Source: Bradyrhizobium ivorense (GTDB lineage: Bacteria; Pseudomonadota; Alphaproteobacteria; Rhizobiales; Xanthobacteraceae). From it: a stretch of DNA of 64,000 bases. Location: positions 1,062,985 to 1,126,984 of the forward strand of contig NZ_CAADFC020000004.1 in assembly GCF_900696085.1 (NCBI RefSeq). The letters run 5' to 3'. This document shows, piece by piece, positions 8,572-16,778 of the stretch. The translations under genes were made by a program, and so were the position numbers. Numbering within the stretch: the first letter of the stretch is position 1; every line of letters starts with the position of its first letter. The notes under the pieces were generated by a model, which made no database searches, was not told the DNA's origin, and worked only from the letters and a program-made list of their open reading frames with translations.

Positions 8572-9303
8572 TTAAGGCGCTTCGTGCCGCCGTTGCGCCT
8601 TGCGCACATACATCGCGCGATCGGCCTCATCGAGGACGCGCTGGACATCCGAATGCGGCGTCAAGATCGCGACTCCGGCGGACGCGCCCGCGGAGACCTG
8701 GCTGCCGCGAAACACGAAGCTCAGATCGTCGATCATTTCCTCCAGCGCTGCGGCCTTGGCGTGGGCATCGGTCTCGCTGAGATTCCACAGCAGCACGGCA
8801 AACTCGTCGCCGCCGAGCCGGCCGATCACATCAGAGGCGCGCACCTGGTCCGACAAGGCGGCGACGATCGCCTTCAGCACTTCGTCGCCCGCCGCATGGC
8901 CATAGGTATCGTTGATCGGCTTGAGACGATCGACGTCGAGCAGGACCAGCGCGCCGCTGGCGTGATAGCGCTTGATGAAGGACAGCGAGCGGGCGAGCTC
9001 GCGCTCGAAGCCGCGCCGGTTCAGGATGTCGAGCAGGAAATCGGTCTCGGCGGAGGCCTGCAGTTCCTCGATCCGGGCCTGCGCCCGCGCCAGCTGCGCC
9101 TTCAGCCGGCGAATCGCCGATTTGTCGTCGGAACCGGCCGCCTTCCGCTTCCGCGCGGTATCGGCGGTTCCGCTCCGGCCGGGCCCCGCCTGGCGCGCCC
9201 CGGCCGCACCTTTCCGCCGTTTTGCGGACTTGGCGGTCTTGGCGGCAGTTCTGGAGCCAGTCTTGGCCTTAGCCTTGGAGCCGGGCGCCTTCGTCTTCTT
9301 CAT
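8572..9303 (-). CDS. GGDEF diguanylate cyclase with basic N-terminal tail
   Basis: 243 residues. The first 55-60 residues are extremely Lys/Ala/Arg rich (KKTKAPGSKAKAKTGSRTAA and onward), like a histone H1 tail. A short coiled coil follows (RRLKAQLARAQARIEELQAS), then one GGDEF domain with RLGGDEFAVLL. The product-inhibition site RASD lies exactly five residues before GGDEF, and LLDVDRLKPINDTYGHAAGD supplies the metal-binding Asp. It should synthesise c-di-GMP from two GTP. There is no membrane segment; the tail could bind nucleic acid or acidic surfaces (inference). Confidence 0.93.
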   Translation of the reverse strand: MKKTKAPGSKAKAKTGSRTAAKTAKSAKRRKGAAGARQAGPGRSGTADTARKRKAAGSDDKSAIRRLKAQLARAQARIEELQASAETDFLLDILNRRGFERELARSLSFIKRYHASGALVLLDVDRLKPINDTYGHAAGDEVLKAIVAALSDQVRASDVIGRLGGDEFAVLLWNLSETDAHAKAAALEEMIDDLSFVFRGSQVSAGASAGVAILTPHSDVQRVLDEADRAMYVRKAQRRHEAP

Positions 9304-9457
9304 GCGCGCATCCTTGTTGAGGCCCGCTGAATGAAGGCTTGCCGGGATTCACCAAGACAGGATAGTGCATTCTAACTCCCTTGCCACGCCTTGGATGCCG
9401 CCCGGGCCGTCCCTATAATCGGCCTATGCTTTTGGATTCCTGCACTGAATTGACGAG

Positions 9458-9946
9458 ATGACCGCCCCGATCGCCATCATCATGGGAAGCCAGTCCGACT
9501 GGGAAACCATGCGCCACGCCGCCGAGACGCTGGCGGCGCTCGGCGTCGCCTGCGAAACGCGGATCGTGTCCGCCCACCGCACCCCCGACCGGCTCTATGC
9601 CTTTGCCAAGGGCGCCAAGGCGGCCGGCCACAAGGTGATCATCGCCGGCGCCGGCGGCGCCGCGCATTTGCCGGGCATGACGGCCTCACTGACCGAGCTT
9701 CCGGTGTTCGGCGTTCCCGTCGAATCGAAGGCGCTGTCCGGCGTCGATTCGCTCTACTCGATCGTGCAGATGCCGGCCGGCGTTCCGGTCGGCACGCTCG
9801 CCATCGGCAAGGCCGGAGCGATCAATGCCGCGCTGCTCGCCGCCAGCGTGCTCGCGCTCAACGATCCCGCCTTGGCGACGCGGCTCGCGGCGTGGCGACA
9901 GCAGCAGACCGACGCGGTCAAGGATGATCCGGAGGCCTCGGCGTGA
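9458..9946 (+). CDS. purE: N5-carboxyaminoimidazole ribonucleotide mutase, PurE
   Basis: 162 residues, the usual class I PurE length. It carries [17 protein letters not shown] at the N-terminus, [16 protein letters not shown], and the glycine-rich [17 protein letters not shown] loop that binds the ribotide phosphate. It rearranges N5-CAIR to CAIR in purine synthesis. Its stop overlaps the GTG start of purK in GTGA, so the two are translationally coupled. Confidence 0.98.
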   Translation: MTAPIAIIMGSQSDWETMRHAAETLAALGVACETRIVSAHRTPDRLYAFAKGAKAAGHKVIIAGAGGAAHLPGMTASLTELPVFGVPVESKALSGVDSLYSIVQMPAGVPVGTLAIGKAGAINAALLAASVLALNDPALATRLAAWRQQQTDAVKDDPEASA

Positions 9947-11046
9947 CGGCTTCTGGTCCTGTGAAGCTGAAGCCGGGCGACACCATTGGAATCCTCGGCG
10001 GTGGGCAATTGGGCCGGATGCTGGCCATGGCCGCGGCGCGCCTCGGGCTCAGATGCCAGGTGTTCTCGCCCGATCCGGATTCGCCGGCATTCGACGTGGT
10101 GCAGAACGCGATCTGCGCCGAATATGCCGATGTCGAGGCGCTCGAGCTGTTCGCCAATGATGTCGACGTCGTCACCTATGAATTCGAGAACGTGCCGTCG
10201 GCGACCGCAATGGTGCTCGCCGCGCGCCGCCCGGTGCTGCCGGCATACAAGATCCTCGAAACCACGCAGGACCGGCTGATCGAAAAGGATTTCGTCAGCA
10301 AGCTCGGCATCGGTACCGCCGATTATGCCGACGTCACCTCGATCGCCAGGCTGCACGCGGCGATCGCGCGGATCGGCCTGCCCGCCGTGATCAAGACCCG
10401 CCGCTTCGGCTATGACGGCAAGGGCCAGGCGATCATCCGCGACGGTGATGACGTCGACCAGGTCTGGGAGGATCTCGGCACCAAATCGGCGATCCTCGAG
10501 GCCTTCGTGCCGTTCGAGCGCGAGATCTCGGTGATCGCGGCGCGCTCGGCCACGGGCGAAGTCGAATGCTTCGACGTCACCGAGAACGAGCATCGCGATC
10601 ACATCCTGAAATTTTCGCGCGCGCCGGCGGCGATATCAGATGCGCTCGCGGCCCAGGCGCGGGCCATCGCGGAAAAGATCGCGTCAGCGCTCGACTATGT
10701 CGGCGTGCTCGCGGTCGAGATGTTCGTGGTGCCCGGCAACGGCGCGCCGACGGTGCTGGTCAACGAGATCGCGCCGCGCGTGCACAATTCCGGACACTGG
10801 ACGCTGGACGGCGCCTCGATCTCGCAGTTCGAGCAGCACATCCGCGCGATCGCCGGCTGGCCGCTGGGCAAGCCGGTGCGCCATGGCGATGTCACCATGA
10901 CCAACCTGATCGGCGACGACATCCTGAGCTATCAGCAGTGGCTCACCGTTCCCGGCGCCACGGTGCATCTCTACGGCAAGGGCGTGCCGCGCCCCGGCCG
11001 CAAGATGGGCCATGTCACCGAAGTGACCCCGGCCCGCAAGCCATAG
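9943..11046 (+). CDS. purK: N5-carboxyaminoimidazole ribonucleotide synthase, PurK
   Basis: 367 residues starting with GTG inside the purE stop. ATP-grasp enzyme: [20 protein letters not shown] at the N-terminus, [14 protein letters not shown] for the ATP-binding lid, and [15 protein letters not shown] near the C-terminus, all typical of PurK. It carboxylates AIR with bicarbonate and ATP, giving the substrate of PurE, its operon partner. A hairpin after the stop separates it from convergent aqpZ. Confidence 0.98.
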   Translation: MTASGPVKLKPGDTIGILGGGQLGRMLAMAAARLGLRCQVFSPDPDSPAFDVVQNAICAEYADVEALELFANDVDVVTYEFENVPSATAMVLAARRPVLPAYKILETTQDRLIEKDFVSKLGIGTADYADVTSIARLHAAIARIGLPAVIKTRRFGYDGKGQAIIRDGDDVDQVWEDLGTKSAILEAFVPFEREISVIAARSATGEVECFDVTENEHRDHILKFSRAPAAISDALAAQARAIAEKIASALDYVGVLAVEMFVVPGNGAPTVLVNEIAPRVHNSGHWTLDGASISQFEQHIRAIAGWPLGKPVRHGDVTMTNLIGDDILSYQQWLTVPGATVHLYGKGVPRPGRKMGHVTEVTPARKP

Positions 11047-11063
11047 TCCCCTCAGCCGATGGA

Positions 11064-11093
11064 AAAATGGGACCGTGACGTTCACGATCCCAT
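11064..11093 (-). terminator. Terminator between purK and aqpZ
   Basis: ATGGGA-C-CGTGA pairs with TCACG-A-TCCCAT (11067-11093) around a short loop. Read on the minus strand the stem is followed by TTTTT, giving a Rho-independent terminator for aqpZ. On the plus strand only a weak T content follows, so action on purK is less certain. Confidence 0.7.
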
Positions 11094-11101
11094 TCTGCCC
11101 A

Positions 11102-11824
11102 TCAGGCCGTCTTCACACCGGCGACGACACCGGTCGGCTCATCGCTGAGCCAGCGATAGAGCGCGCCGCCCAGCGCGCCGCCGATCAGCGGTGCAACCCA
11201 GAACAGCCAGAGCTGCGCCGTCGCCCAGCCGCCGACGAACAGCGCCGGTCCGGTGCTGCGCGCCGGATTGACCGACGTGTTGGTGACGGGAATGCTGACG
11301 AGATGGATCATCACCAGCGCGAGCCCGATCGCGAGCGGCGCGAAGCCGGCCGGTGCCTTGCCATGGGTCGATCCCATGATGATGAACAGGAACATCATCG
11401 TCATCACCACCTCGGTGATGAAGCACACCACCATGCTGTACTGCCCGGGGGAATGCGCGTCATAGCCGTTCGACGCAAAGCCCTTGCTGACATCGAAGCC
11501 CGGCGCGCCGCTGGCGATCACATAGAGCACCGCGGCAGCGACGATCGCGCCCACGACCTGCGCAATGATGTAGGGCAGGATCTGGCCGGTCGGAAACCGC
11601 CCGCCGGCGGCGAGCCCGACGGTGACGGCCGGGTTGAGATGGCAACCCGAGATATGGCCGATCGCATAGGCCATGGTGACCACGCTCAGCCCGAACGCCA
11701 ACGATACGCCGACCAGGCCTATACCGACCTGCGGAAAGCCGGCCGCAATCACCGCACTGCCGCAGCCGGCGAATGTCAGCCAGAACGTGCCGATCAGCTC
11801 GGCCGCATATTTCTTCATATCCAT
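11102..11824 (-). CDS. aqpZ: Aquaporin Z, water channel
   Basis: 240 residues with six hydrophobic membrane segments and both pore loops: HLNPAVTVG and [12 protein letters not shown]. The residues around the selectivity filter (CHLNPA, Arg after the second NPA) fit a water-selective aquaporin rather than a glycerol facilitator. It is an inner-membrane tetramer in the family. ATG at 11824 or the in-frame ATG at 11818 (MKKYAAEL) are both possible starts. Confidence 0.95.
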   Translation of the reverse strand: MDMKKYAAELIGTFWLTFAGCGSAVIAAGFPQVGIGLVGVSLAFGLSVVTMAYAIGHISGCHLNPAVTVGLAAGGRFPTGQILPYIIAQVVGAIVAAAVLYVIASGAPGFDVSKGFASNGYDAHSPGQYSMVVCFITEVVMTMMFLFIIMGSTHGKAPAGFAPLAIGLALVMIHLVSIPVTNTSVNPARSTGPALFVGGWATAQLWLFWVAPLIGGALGGALYRWLSDEPTGVVAGVKTA

Positions 11825-12087
11825 GTGGCATCTCCCCTATTTCCAATGTCCGGGTTGCTCAAAACGCCGGGAGCAGCCCTGATCTCGGCGCCAAACCTCC
11901 CAAATCAGGGCCACACAAGGGCATTTTCGCCGCATTTCGTGGCTTTAGTAGGCCCGAAAGTCACACCACCGGTGGACATCTGCGCATTTGTCTGATACAT
12001 GCGCGCGCCTAGGGTTAAGAGGCCGGCCTTTTGCTGTCCCTTGCTTCGCCAGAATTCCGAACCGATCAATGCAAAAGAGGATGCCGC

Positions 12088-12390
12088 GTGCAGGTTCTCG
12101 TCCGCGATAACAATGTCGACCAAGCTCTCAAGGCGCTGAAGAAGAAGATGCAGCGCGAGGGCATTTTCCGCGAGATGAAGCTCCGCGGTCACTACGAAAA
12201 GCCCTCCGAGAAGAAGGCCCGTGAAAAGGCCGAAGCCGTGCGCCGCGCACGCAAGCTGGCGCGCAAGAAGCTGCAGCGCGAAGGCCTGCTGCCGATGAAG
12301 CCGAAGCCGGTGTTCGGCGCTGGTCCGGGTGGCGATCGCGGCGCCGGCGGCCGTGGCGGCGCGGGCGGTCCTGGTCGCGGTCCGCGCTGA
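12088..12390 (+). CDS. rpsU: 30S ribosomal protein S21 with Gly/Arg/Pro-rich tail
   Basis: 100 residues from GTG 12088, with AAGAGGA seven bases upstream. An ATG at 12081 is out of frame. The core [20 protein letters not shown] and [16 protein letters not shown] is S21. After residue 75 there is an extension rich in Gly, Arg and Pro ([20 protein letters not shown]) that E. coli S21 (71 residues) lacks. S21 helps 30S subunits recognise Shine-Dalgarno sequences. A strong terminator follows. Confidence 0.95.
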   Translation: MQVLVRDNNVDQALKALKKKMQREGIFREMKLRGHYEKPSEKKAREKAEAVRRARKLARKKLQREGLLPMKPKPVFGAGPGGDRGAGGRGGAGGPGRGPR

Positions 12391-12414
12391 ACCGTTTTGC
12401 CGATCTGAAAGTCT

Positions 12415-12448
12415 AACAACGCGGGCCTTGGGCCCGCGTTGTTGTTTT
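12415..12448 (+). terminator. Rho-independent terminator of rpsU
   Basis: A 13-bp perfect stem, AACAACGCGGGCC and GGCCCGCGTTGTT, with a three-base TTG loop, is followed by GTTTT. It starts 25 bases after the rpsU stop. Confidence 0.9.
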
Positions 12449-12506
12449 GAAGCAGGCGGCGATCCGGGTTACCTATGCAAAAGCCCCTGCACGAGCGTTT
12501 TGCATC

Positions 12507-13160
12507 ATGGCTGTTCCGGCGCCCCGCCCTCGTCTCGGACCCGCGTACCGCCGGCACGCGTCGCGACTCGTCATCCTTGCCGGCGCGCTCGGCCTGACGC
12601 TCGGCGGCTGTTCCTTCGACCTCGGATCATGGGGTTCGGACGACAAGCCGAAAACCTCGGCTCCCGTCGCCGACAAGCCGGCGGACACGATCACCAGCCA
12701 GGACATCAGCAGCGCCAAGGATCAGGCGGCGCGCGGCCAGGATCTGGCGCGCGCCGGCAAGACCGACGAGGCGCTGGCGGCGTTCGACCAGGCGCTCACA
12801 TCCGACCCCTACAACATCCAGGCGCTCTATGGCCGCGGCGTGATCTATCAGGGCCGGGGCCAGCATCAGCAGGCGGTCGAGGATTTCACCGCGGCGAGCG
12901 GGCTATCGCCGCAGAAGGCCGAGCCGCTGATCGGACGCGCCACCAGCTACCTCGCACTCGACAAGGCCAGGGAAGCCGCCGCCGACCTCGACGAGGCCGT
13001 GCAGGCGTCTCCGAACAACGTGGCCGCCTGGAGTGCGCGTGGACAGGCCTATGAGCGGCTCGGCGACAAGGCCAAGGCCGCGGCCTCCTACAACCGCGCG
13101 CTGGCGCTGCGGCCAAGGGACGAAAGCGCGCGCAGCGGACTGGCGCGCGTCGGCGGCTAG
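12507..13160 (+). CDS. TPR-repeat lipoprotein
   Basis: About 217 residues. A signal peptide ends in the lipobox LTLGGC, so the mature protein is predicted to be lipid-anchored. After an acidic linker, TPR units follow from about residue 75: ARAGKTDEALAAFDQALTSD, NIQALYGRGVIYQGRG, and YERLGDKAKAAASYNRAL. These mediate protein contacts at the inner or outer membrane. I prefer the ATG at 12507; a TTG at 12447 would add 20 residues. The partner is unknown. Confidence 0.85.
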   Translation: MAVPAPRPRLGPAYRRHASRLVILAGALGLTLGGCSFDLGSWGSDDKPKTSAPVADKPADTITSQDISSAKDQAARGQDLARAGKTDEALAAFDQALTSDPYNIQALYGRGVIYQGRGQHQQAVEDFTAASGLSPQKAEPLIGRATSYLALDKAREAAADLDEAVQASPNNVAAWSARGQAYERLGDKAKAAASYNRALALRPRDESARSGLARVGG

Positions 13161-13171
13161 ATCTCGCAGGC

Positions 13172-14041
13172 TTACTTCGGCAGGACGGCGTGGAACATCG
13201 ACTTCATGCCGGAGAACACGTCGTCGGTGACCGACGTCCGCTCATCCTTCGGCGCGGGCATCGAGGCCTCGGCGCGCAGGTCGAGCGGCGGGGCTTGCAC
13301 GATCGGAACCGGGATATCGGCCGGGGGCGTCAGCCGATTCGCGTCCTGGGGGCTGGCGGCATAGGGCGGACGCGGCTGCGCGGGCTGGTCGGCGTTCTCT
13401 CCGGCCGGGTTCGACACCATGATCGTCGGCGGCAGCGGCCGGATCGGCGGCGACGCCGCGGCGCGCGGGGTCTCGGGCAGGCGGGCGACATCGGTGCGGG
13501 CGGCGTCCGGGGTCCGGGCGGCGTCCTGCGGACGCTCCCGGCGCAGCCGCTCGATCGCCGCACGCGCGAGATCGTTGGCGTCACGGGCCTCGTCCGGTGC
13601 AGCCGCCTCAACCGGCGCAGCCGGTGTCGTCGCGGCAGGAGCGGCCGGCTGCGGCACTGCTGTTGGCGTCAGCTTGGCGACCGCCTTGGGCGCAGCCTGA
13701 CGATGGCGCGGGTCGGTGGGGATGCTGGCGGTCTCGGCCGGCGCATCGGCCGTCTTCTGCTCGGCGGGCTTCTCGGTGACGGTGGCCTTCTCGGCCGCGG
13801 CGCGTTCGATCAGCGTCCGCTCCGACATGCCCTTCGCCTTCACGCCGGCTTCAGGCTTCTCGGTCGGCTTGGCGGTGGCCCTTCCATCAGTGGCTTTGGG
13901 ATCGGCGGCGGCGGACACGGCGGCGGTGGCCGGGGCGTCCGGTTTGGCGACGATGTAGTGGTTAACGATGTAGGCGCCGATGATGGTCGCCGCCACTGAC
14001 GGCAAGATGTCCATCACGAATTTCTTCAAGTAACTCAGCAT
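13172..14041 (-). CDS. Single-pass membrane protein with Ala/Pro/Glu-rich low-complexity domain
   Basis: 289 residues from ATG 14041 (GGGGAG upstream). It begins with an amphipathic stretch and one membrane helix (VMDILPSVAATIIGAYIVNH). About 240 residues of Ala/Pro/Thr/Glu-rich sequence follow with no recognisable fold, ending in TDDVFSGMKSMFHAVLPK, a likely short amphipathic C-terminal helix. The middle contains DANDLARAAIERLRRERPQD. It may span the periplasm or act as a tether. It is convergent with the TPR lipoprotein, ending 11 bases from it. No known family recognised. Confidence 0.75.
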   Translation of the reverse strand: MLSYLKKFVMDILPSVAATIIGAYIVNHYIVAKPDAPATAAVSAAADPKATDGRATAKPTEKPEAGVKAKGMSERTLIERAAAEKATVTEKPAEQKTADAPAETASIPTDPRHRQAAPKAVAKLTPTAVPQPAAPAATTPAAPVEAAAPDEARDANDLARAAIERLRRERPQDAARTPDAARTDVARLPETPRAAASPPIRPLPPTIMVSNPAGENADQPAQPRPPYAASPQDANRLTPPADIPVPIVQAPPLDLRAEASMPAPKDERTSVTDDVFSGMKSMFHAVLPK

Positions 14042-14297
14042 GGCCTGCCACTCCCCGCCCTGGATTTCATGCTGGAACTTTGAGGCACATTGAGGGATCA
14101 ACTGCGTCGGATCGGTGGCAAACGCCCGTTCCGCCAGTCACCTTTGGTGTCACTTTGGTTTCAGCCGGAGGCGCCCCCTGCGCAGAACGCATCCGCCATC
14201 CAGATCATCGTGCAGGCGTTAACGGCTTATGAATGTCCACAAGCGTTGAGGCTCGGAACTGCCATTCGGGCTTTGCAGAGGTTCCGGCAGCGCGGCG

Positions 14298-14597
14298 TCA
14301 GGGCTTCAGCTCGACCTCGAGGAACACGATCTCGCTGGCGGTCTCGTTCAGCACGTCGTGCTGGACGCCGGCCTTGCGGAAGTAGGACTTGCCGACGCCG
14401 AGCTGAGCCTTCGAGCGGTCGCCGTTCGGCGCCACGATCGTCATCTCGCCCGCCGTGATCGGCACGATGACGTAGTCCATCTCATGGGTGTGGGGACCGG
14501 TCGCGCTGCCCGGCGCCAGCCGCCATTCGGTCACGCGGACCTCCGCCGTATCCACCTGGACGTCCGATTTGGCGCTGAGCATTTTCTGATTCTCCAT
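14298..14597 (-). CDS. Small cupin-domain protein
   Basis: 99 residues forming one cupin barrel: GSATGPHTHEMDYVIVPITA carries the first metal motif (HxH...E position partly present) and AGVQHDVLNETASEIVFLEV the second histidine. Single-domain cupins bind metal or small ligands; substrate is unknown. It starts 12 bases after the Ca2+/H+ antiporter gene and is probably co-transcribed with it. Confidence 0.85.
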   Translation of the reverse strand: MENQKMLSAKSDVQVDTAEVRVTEWRLAPGSATGPHTHEMDYVIVPITAGEMTIVAPNGDRSKAQLGVGKSYFRKAGVQHDVLNETASEIVFLEVELKP

Positions 14598-14609
14598 TGC
14601 GACACGAAA

Positions 14610-15707
14610 CTACGGCACGAACACCATGAACACGAATACGGCGAACACCACCATGTGCACCAGCCCGAACATGATGTTGGTGCGGCCGGTGCCGAAGGTG
14701 AGCATGCTGACCATGAAGGTGAGCAGCAGGATCAGCATGTGCTGGTTGCTGAGTCCGAGCACGAGCTGCTTGTCGAGCGTGTAGGCGGCAAGCGCCACGG
14801 CGGGAACCGTGAGCCCGATCGTGGCGATCGACGAGCCCAGCGCGAGGTTGATGCTCTTCTGCAGGTCGTTCTTGCGCGCCGCTGACAGCGCGGCGACGCT
14901 TTCCGGCAACAGGATCAGGATCGCGACCAGGAGGCCGGCGAATGCCGGCGGCGCGCCGATCTTCACGGTGACGACATCGACCACCAGCGAGAATTTCTTG
15001 GCCAGCAGCACCACGGCGAGCAGCGACAGCACCAGCAGCGCAATGCTGATCGCCAGCATGCGGTCCGACATCACCTCGCCATGTTCGGCCGCCGCATTGG
15101 CGCCGCTGACGAAGTAATCACGGTGACGGATGGTCTGGGTGTAGAGGAACACCGCATAGAGCAGCAGGGTCACGGTGCTGACGACGGCGAGTTGGGCAGT
15201 GGAGTACACCGGCCCCGGCGCCGTCAGCGTGAAGTTCGGCATGTCGAGCGTGATGGTTGCGAGCACGAACAGCACGCTGAGATAGAGGTTCGCCCCCGTG
15301 ATCTGGAAATCCTGCTCGCGGTAGCGCAGCCCGCCGATGAAAATGCACAGGCCGACGAGGCCGTTGCAGACGATCATCACCACCGCGAACACCGTGTCGC
15401 GCGCCAGCGTCGGGGCCGGCGTGTCGCCGAGCATGATGGTCGCGATCAGCGCCACCTCGATGATGGTGACCGCGAGCGTCAGCAGCAGGGTTCCGAACGG
15501 CTCGCCGATCCGCTCGGCGATCATCTCGGCATGATGGACCGCCGCGAACACCGTGCCGAACAGGATCACCAGCAGGACGAGCGCAAACAGCCAGCCGCCG
15601 GGCGACGGCGCGAAGCCGTAGCCGGACACCGTGACCGCGGCAAACAGCAGCATCGCCAGCACCGGATACAGCCAGGCCGACCGCGGCATCGGTCCGTGTG
15701 CGCTCAT
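14610..15707 (-). CDS. Calcium/proton (cation) antiporter, ChaA-like CaCA family
   Basis: 365 residues, about 11 membrane helices. Two inverted CaCA repeats are seen: GTLLLTLAVTIIEVALIATI in the first half and SINLALGSSIATIGLTVPAV in the second, each with the acidic or polar residues used for cation exchange. It should export Ca2+ (or Na+/K+) in exchange for protons across the inner membrane. ATG 15707 was chosen because the long upstream extension of the frame overlaps the alpha/beta hydrolase gene and is not protein-like. Middle gene of a hydrolase-antiporter-cupin run. Confidence 0.88.
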   Translation of the reverse strand: MSAHGPMPRSAWLYPVLAMLLFAAVTVSGYGFAPSPGGWLFALVLLVILFGTVFAAVHHAEMIAERIGEPFGTLLLTLAVTIIEVALIATIMLGDTPAPTLARDTVFAVVMIVCNGLVGLCIFIGGLRYREQDFQITGANLYLSVLFVLATITLDMPNFTLTAPGPVYSTAQLAVVSTVTLLLYAVFLYTQTIRHRDYFVSGANAAAEHGEVMSDRMLAISIALLVLSLLAVVLLAKKFSLVVDVVTVKIGAPPAFAGLLVAILILLPESVAALSAARKNDLQKSINLALGSSIATIGLTVPAVALAAYTLDKQLVLGLSNQHMLILLLTFMVSMLTFGTGRTNIMFGLVHMVVFAVFVFMVFVP

Positions 15708-15763
15708 GTCGTCAGGTCCCTCACATCGATCGGCCGCGATTATGCGACAGACAATCGCCGCCG

Positions 15764-16582
15764 TCAGCCTCCCGGCGCGTTGACAAATCGCATGGCGACG
15801 CCGGTGGCACCGAAATCGTCGAGGTTGTCGTGCCCGCCGCCTTGCATGCGCACGAACTGCTTGGGCTCGTTGGCGAGGCTGAACAGGCGCTCGCCCAGCA
15901 GAAGCGGGATCACCGGATCGTCGGTGCCATGCATGATCAGAAGTGGCGCCGTGACGCGGGCAATCCGCCGGTCGGAGTGGAATTGATCCCGCATCAGCAG
16001 GCGGATCGGTACGTACCAGAACGCCTCGCTGGCGACATCGGCGGTCGACGTGTAGGGCGCCTCCAGGATCAACCTGGCGACGCGATGCTCGGCGGCGATC
16101 GCGACCGCGACGCCGGTGCCGAGCGAAAATCCCCAGGGAACGATTTGCTCGGCGGGGTAGCGCGCGGCGGCAAACGCGTAGGCGGCCGCGCCATCCTGCA
16201 ACAGCCCCTGCTCGCTCGGAGATCCGCTCGAGCCGGCGTAGCCGCGGTAGGACAGCGCGACCAGCCCGGTGCCGTCGGCCGTGATGCCCTTGAAGCGCGG
16301 CACGCGGCCGGCGAGGAAATCGCCGTTGCCGGGGAAGAACAGCACCACCGGCCGCCCCGGCTTCGCCGGGACGTGCCAGACGATGACCTTCTCGCCGTCG
16401 GCGGTGGTCAGCACGTGCTCCTCGGCTTCGGGGAGCCCTGCGACCGCGGGCGCGGTCCGCCCGACCGGCGGCGCCGGAAACAGCAACTCGCGCTGCTTGA
16501 CGAACAGCACCACGAGGCCGGCGAGATAAATCACCACCGCTGCGATCAGCAGCCATTTCAGGATCGTGAGGACCAGTGCCAT
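15764..16582 (-). CDS. Membrane-anchored alpha/beta hydrolase (ABHD13/17-like)
   Basis: 272 residues. An N-terminal membrane anchor (LTILKWLLIAAVVIYLAGLV) precedes an alpha/beta-hydrolase fold. The nucleophile elbow is GFSLGTG (Ser), the acid lies in HGTDDPVIP and the histidine in GGGHDNL. VVLFFPGNGDF supplies the oxyanion strand. Serine esterase, lipase or depalmitoylase-like; substrate unknown. A GTG three bases upstream (16585) is an alternative start. It lies 56 bases before the antiporter gene on the same strand. Confidence 0.88.
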   Translation of the reverse strand: MALVLTILKWLLIAAVVIYLAGLVVLFVKQRELLFPAPPVGRTAPAVAGLPEAEEHVLTTADGEKVIVWHVPAKPGRPVVLFFPGNGDFLAGRVPRFKGITADGTGLVALSYRGYAGSSGSPSEQGLLQDGAAAYAFAAARYPAEQIVPWGFSLGTGVAVAIAAEHRVARLILEAPYTSTADVASEAFWYVPIRLLMRDQFHSDRRIARVTAPLLIMHGTDDPVIPLLLGERLFSLANEPKQFVRMQGGGHDNLDDFGATGVAMRFVNAPGG

Positions 16583-16597
16583 CACGGGCCACCGCGG

Positions 16598-16768
16598 CTA
16601 TTTTCTGCGGCGGAGCTTGAGCCGCTTCTCGACCTCAAGCCTGATGCCGTCGGGGACAGGACGGCAGGCGCAGGCCACTGCATGCGCCGCGTGCCATTTG
16701 ATCCGCTGCTCGCACGTCGCCCGGGGCGGCATGCGATGCTCGCGATGCCACTCCCGGTTCAGCACCAC
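16598..16768 (-). CDS. Small Cys/His-containing protein immediately downstream of pntB
   Basis: 56 codons plus stop, starting with GTG at 16768 (or 16765) only 10 bases after the pntB stop, with GAGG eight bases upstream. Reading gives NREWHREHRMPPRATCEQRI, KWHAAHAVACACRPVPDGIR, then a basic tail ending KLRRRK. The pattern CEQRIKWH...CACRPVP resembles, from memory, short hypothetical proteins of alphaproteobacteria (MPKNxTxEQRxxWHxxHxxxCxCRPIP-like). Three cysteines and four histidines could bind metal. It is translationally coupled to pntB by position. Unrecognised function. Confidence 0.65.
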   Translation of the reverse strand: MVLNREWHREHRMPPRATCEQRIKWHAAHAVACACRPVPDGIRLEVEKRLKLRRRK

Positions 16769-16778
16769 CGCAGCGGCC

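Noticed and set aside
14610..16592. 660-codon version of the antiporter frame
   Set aside because: The upstream 295 codons lie under the alpha/beta hydrolase gene and are Arg-rich; the membrane protein starts at 15707.
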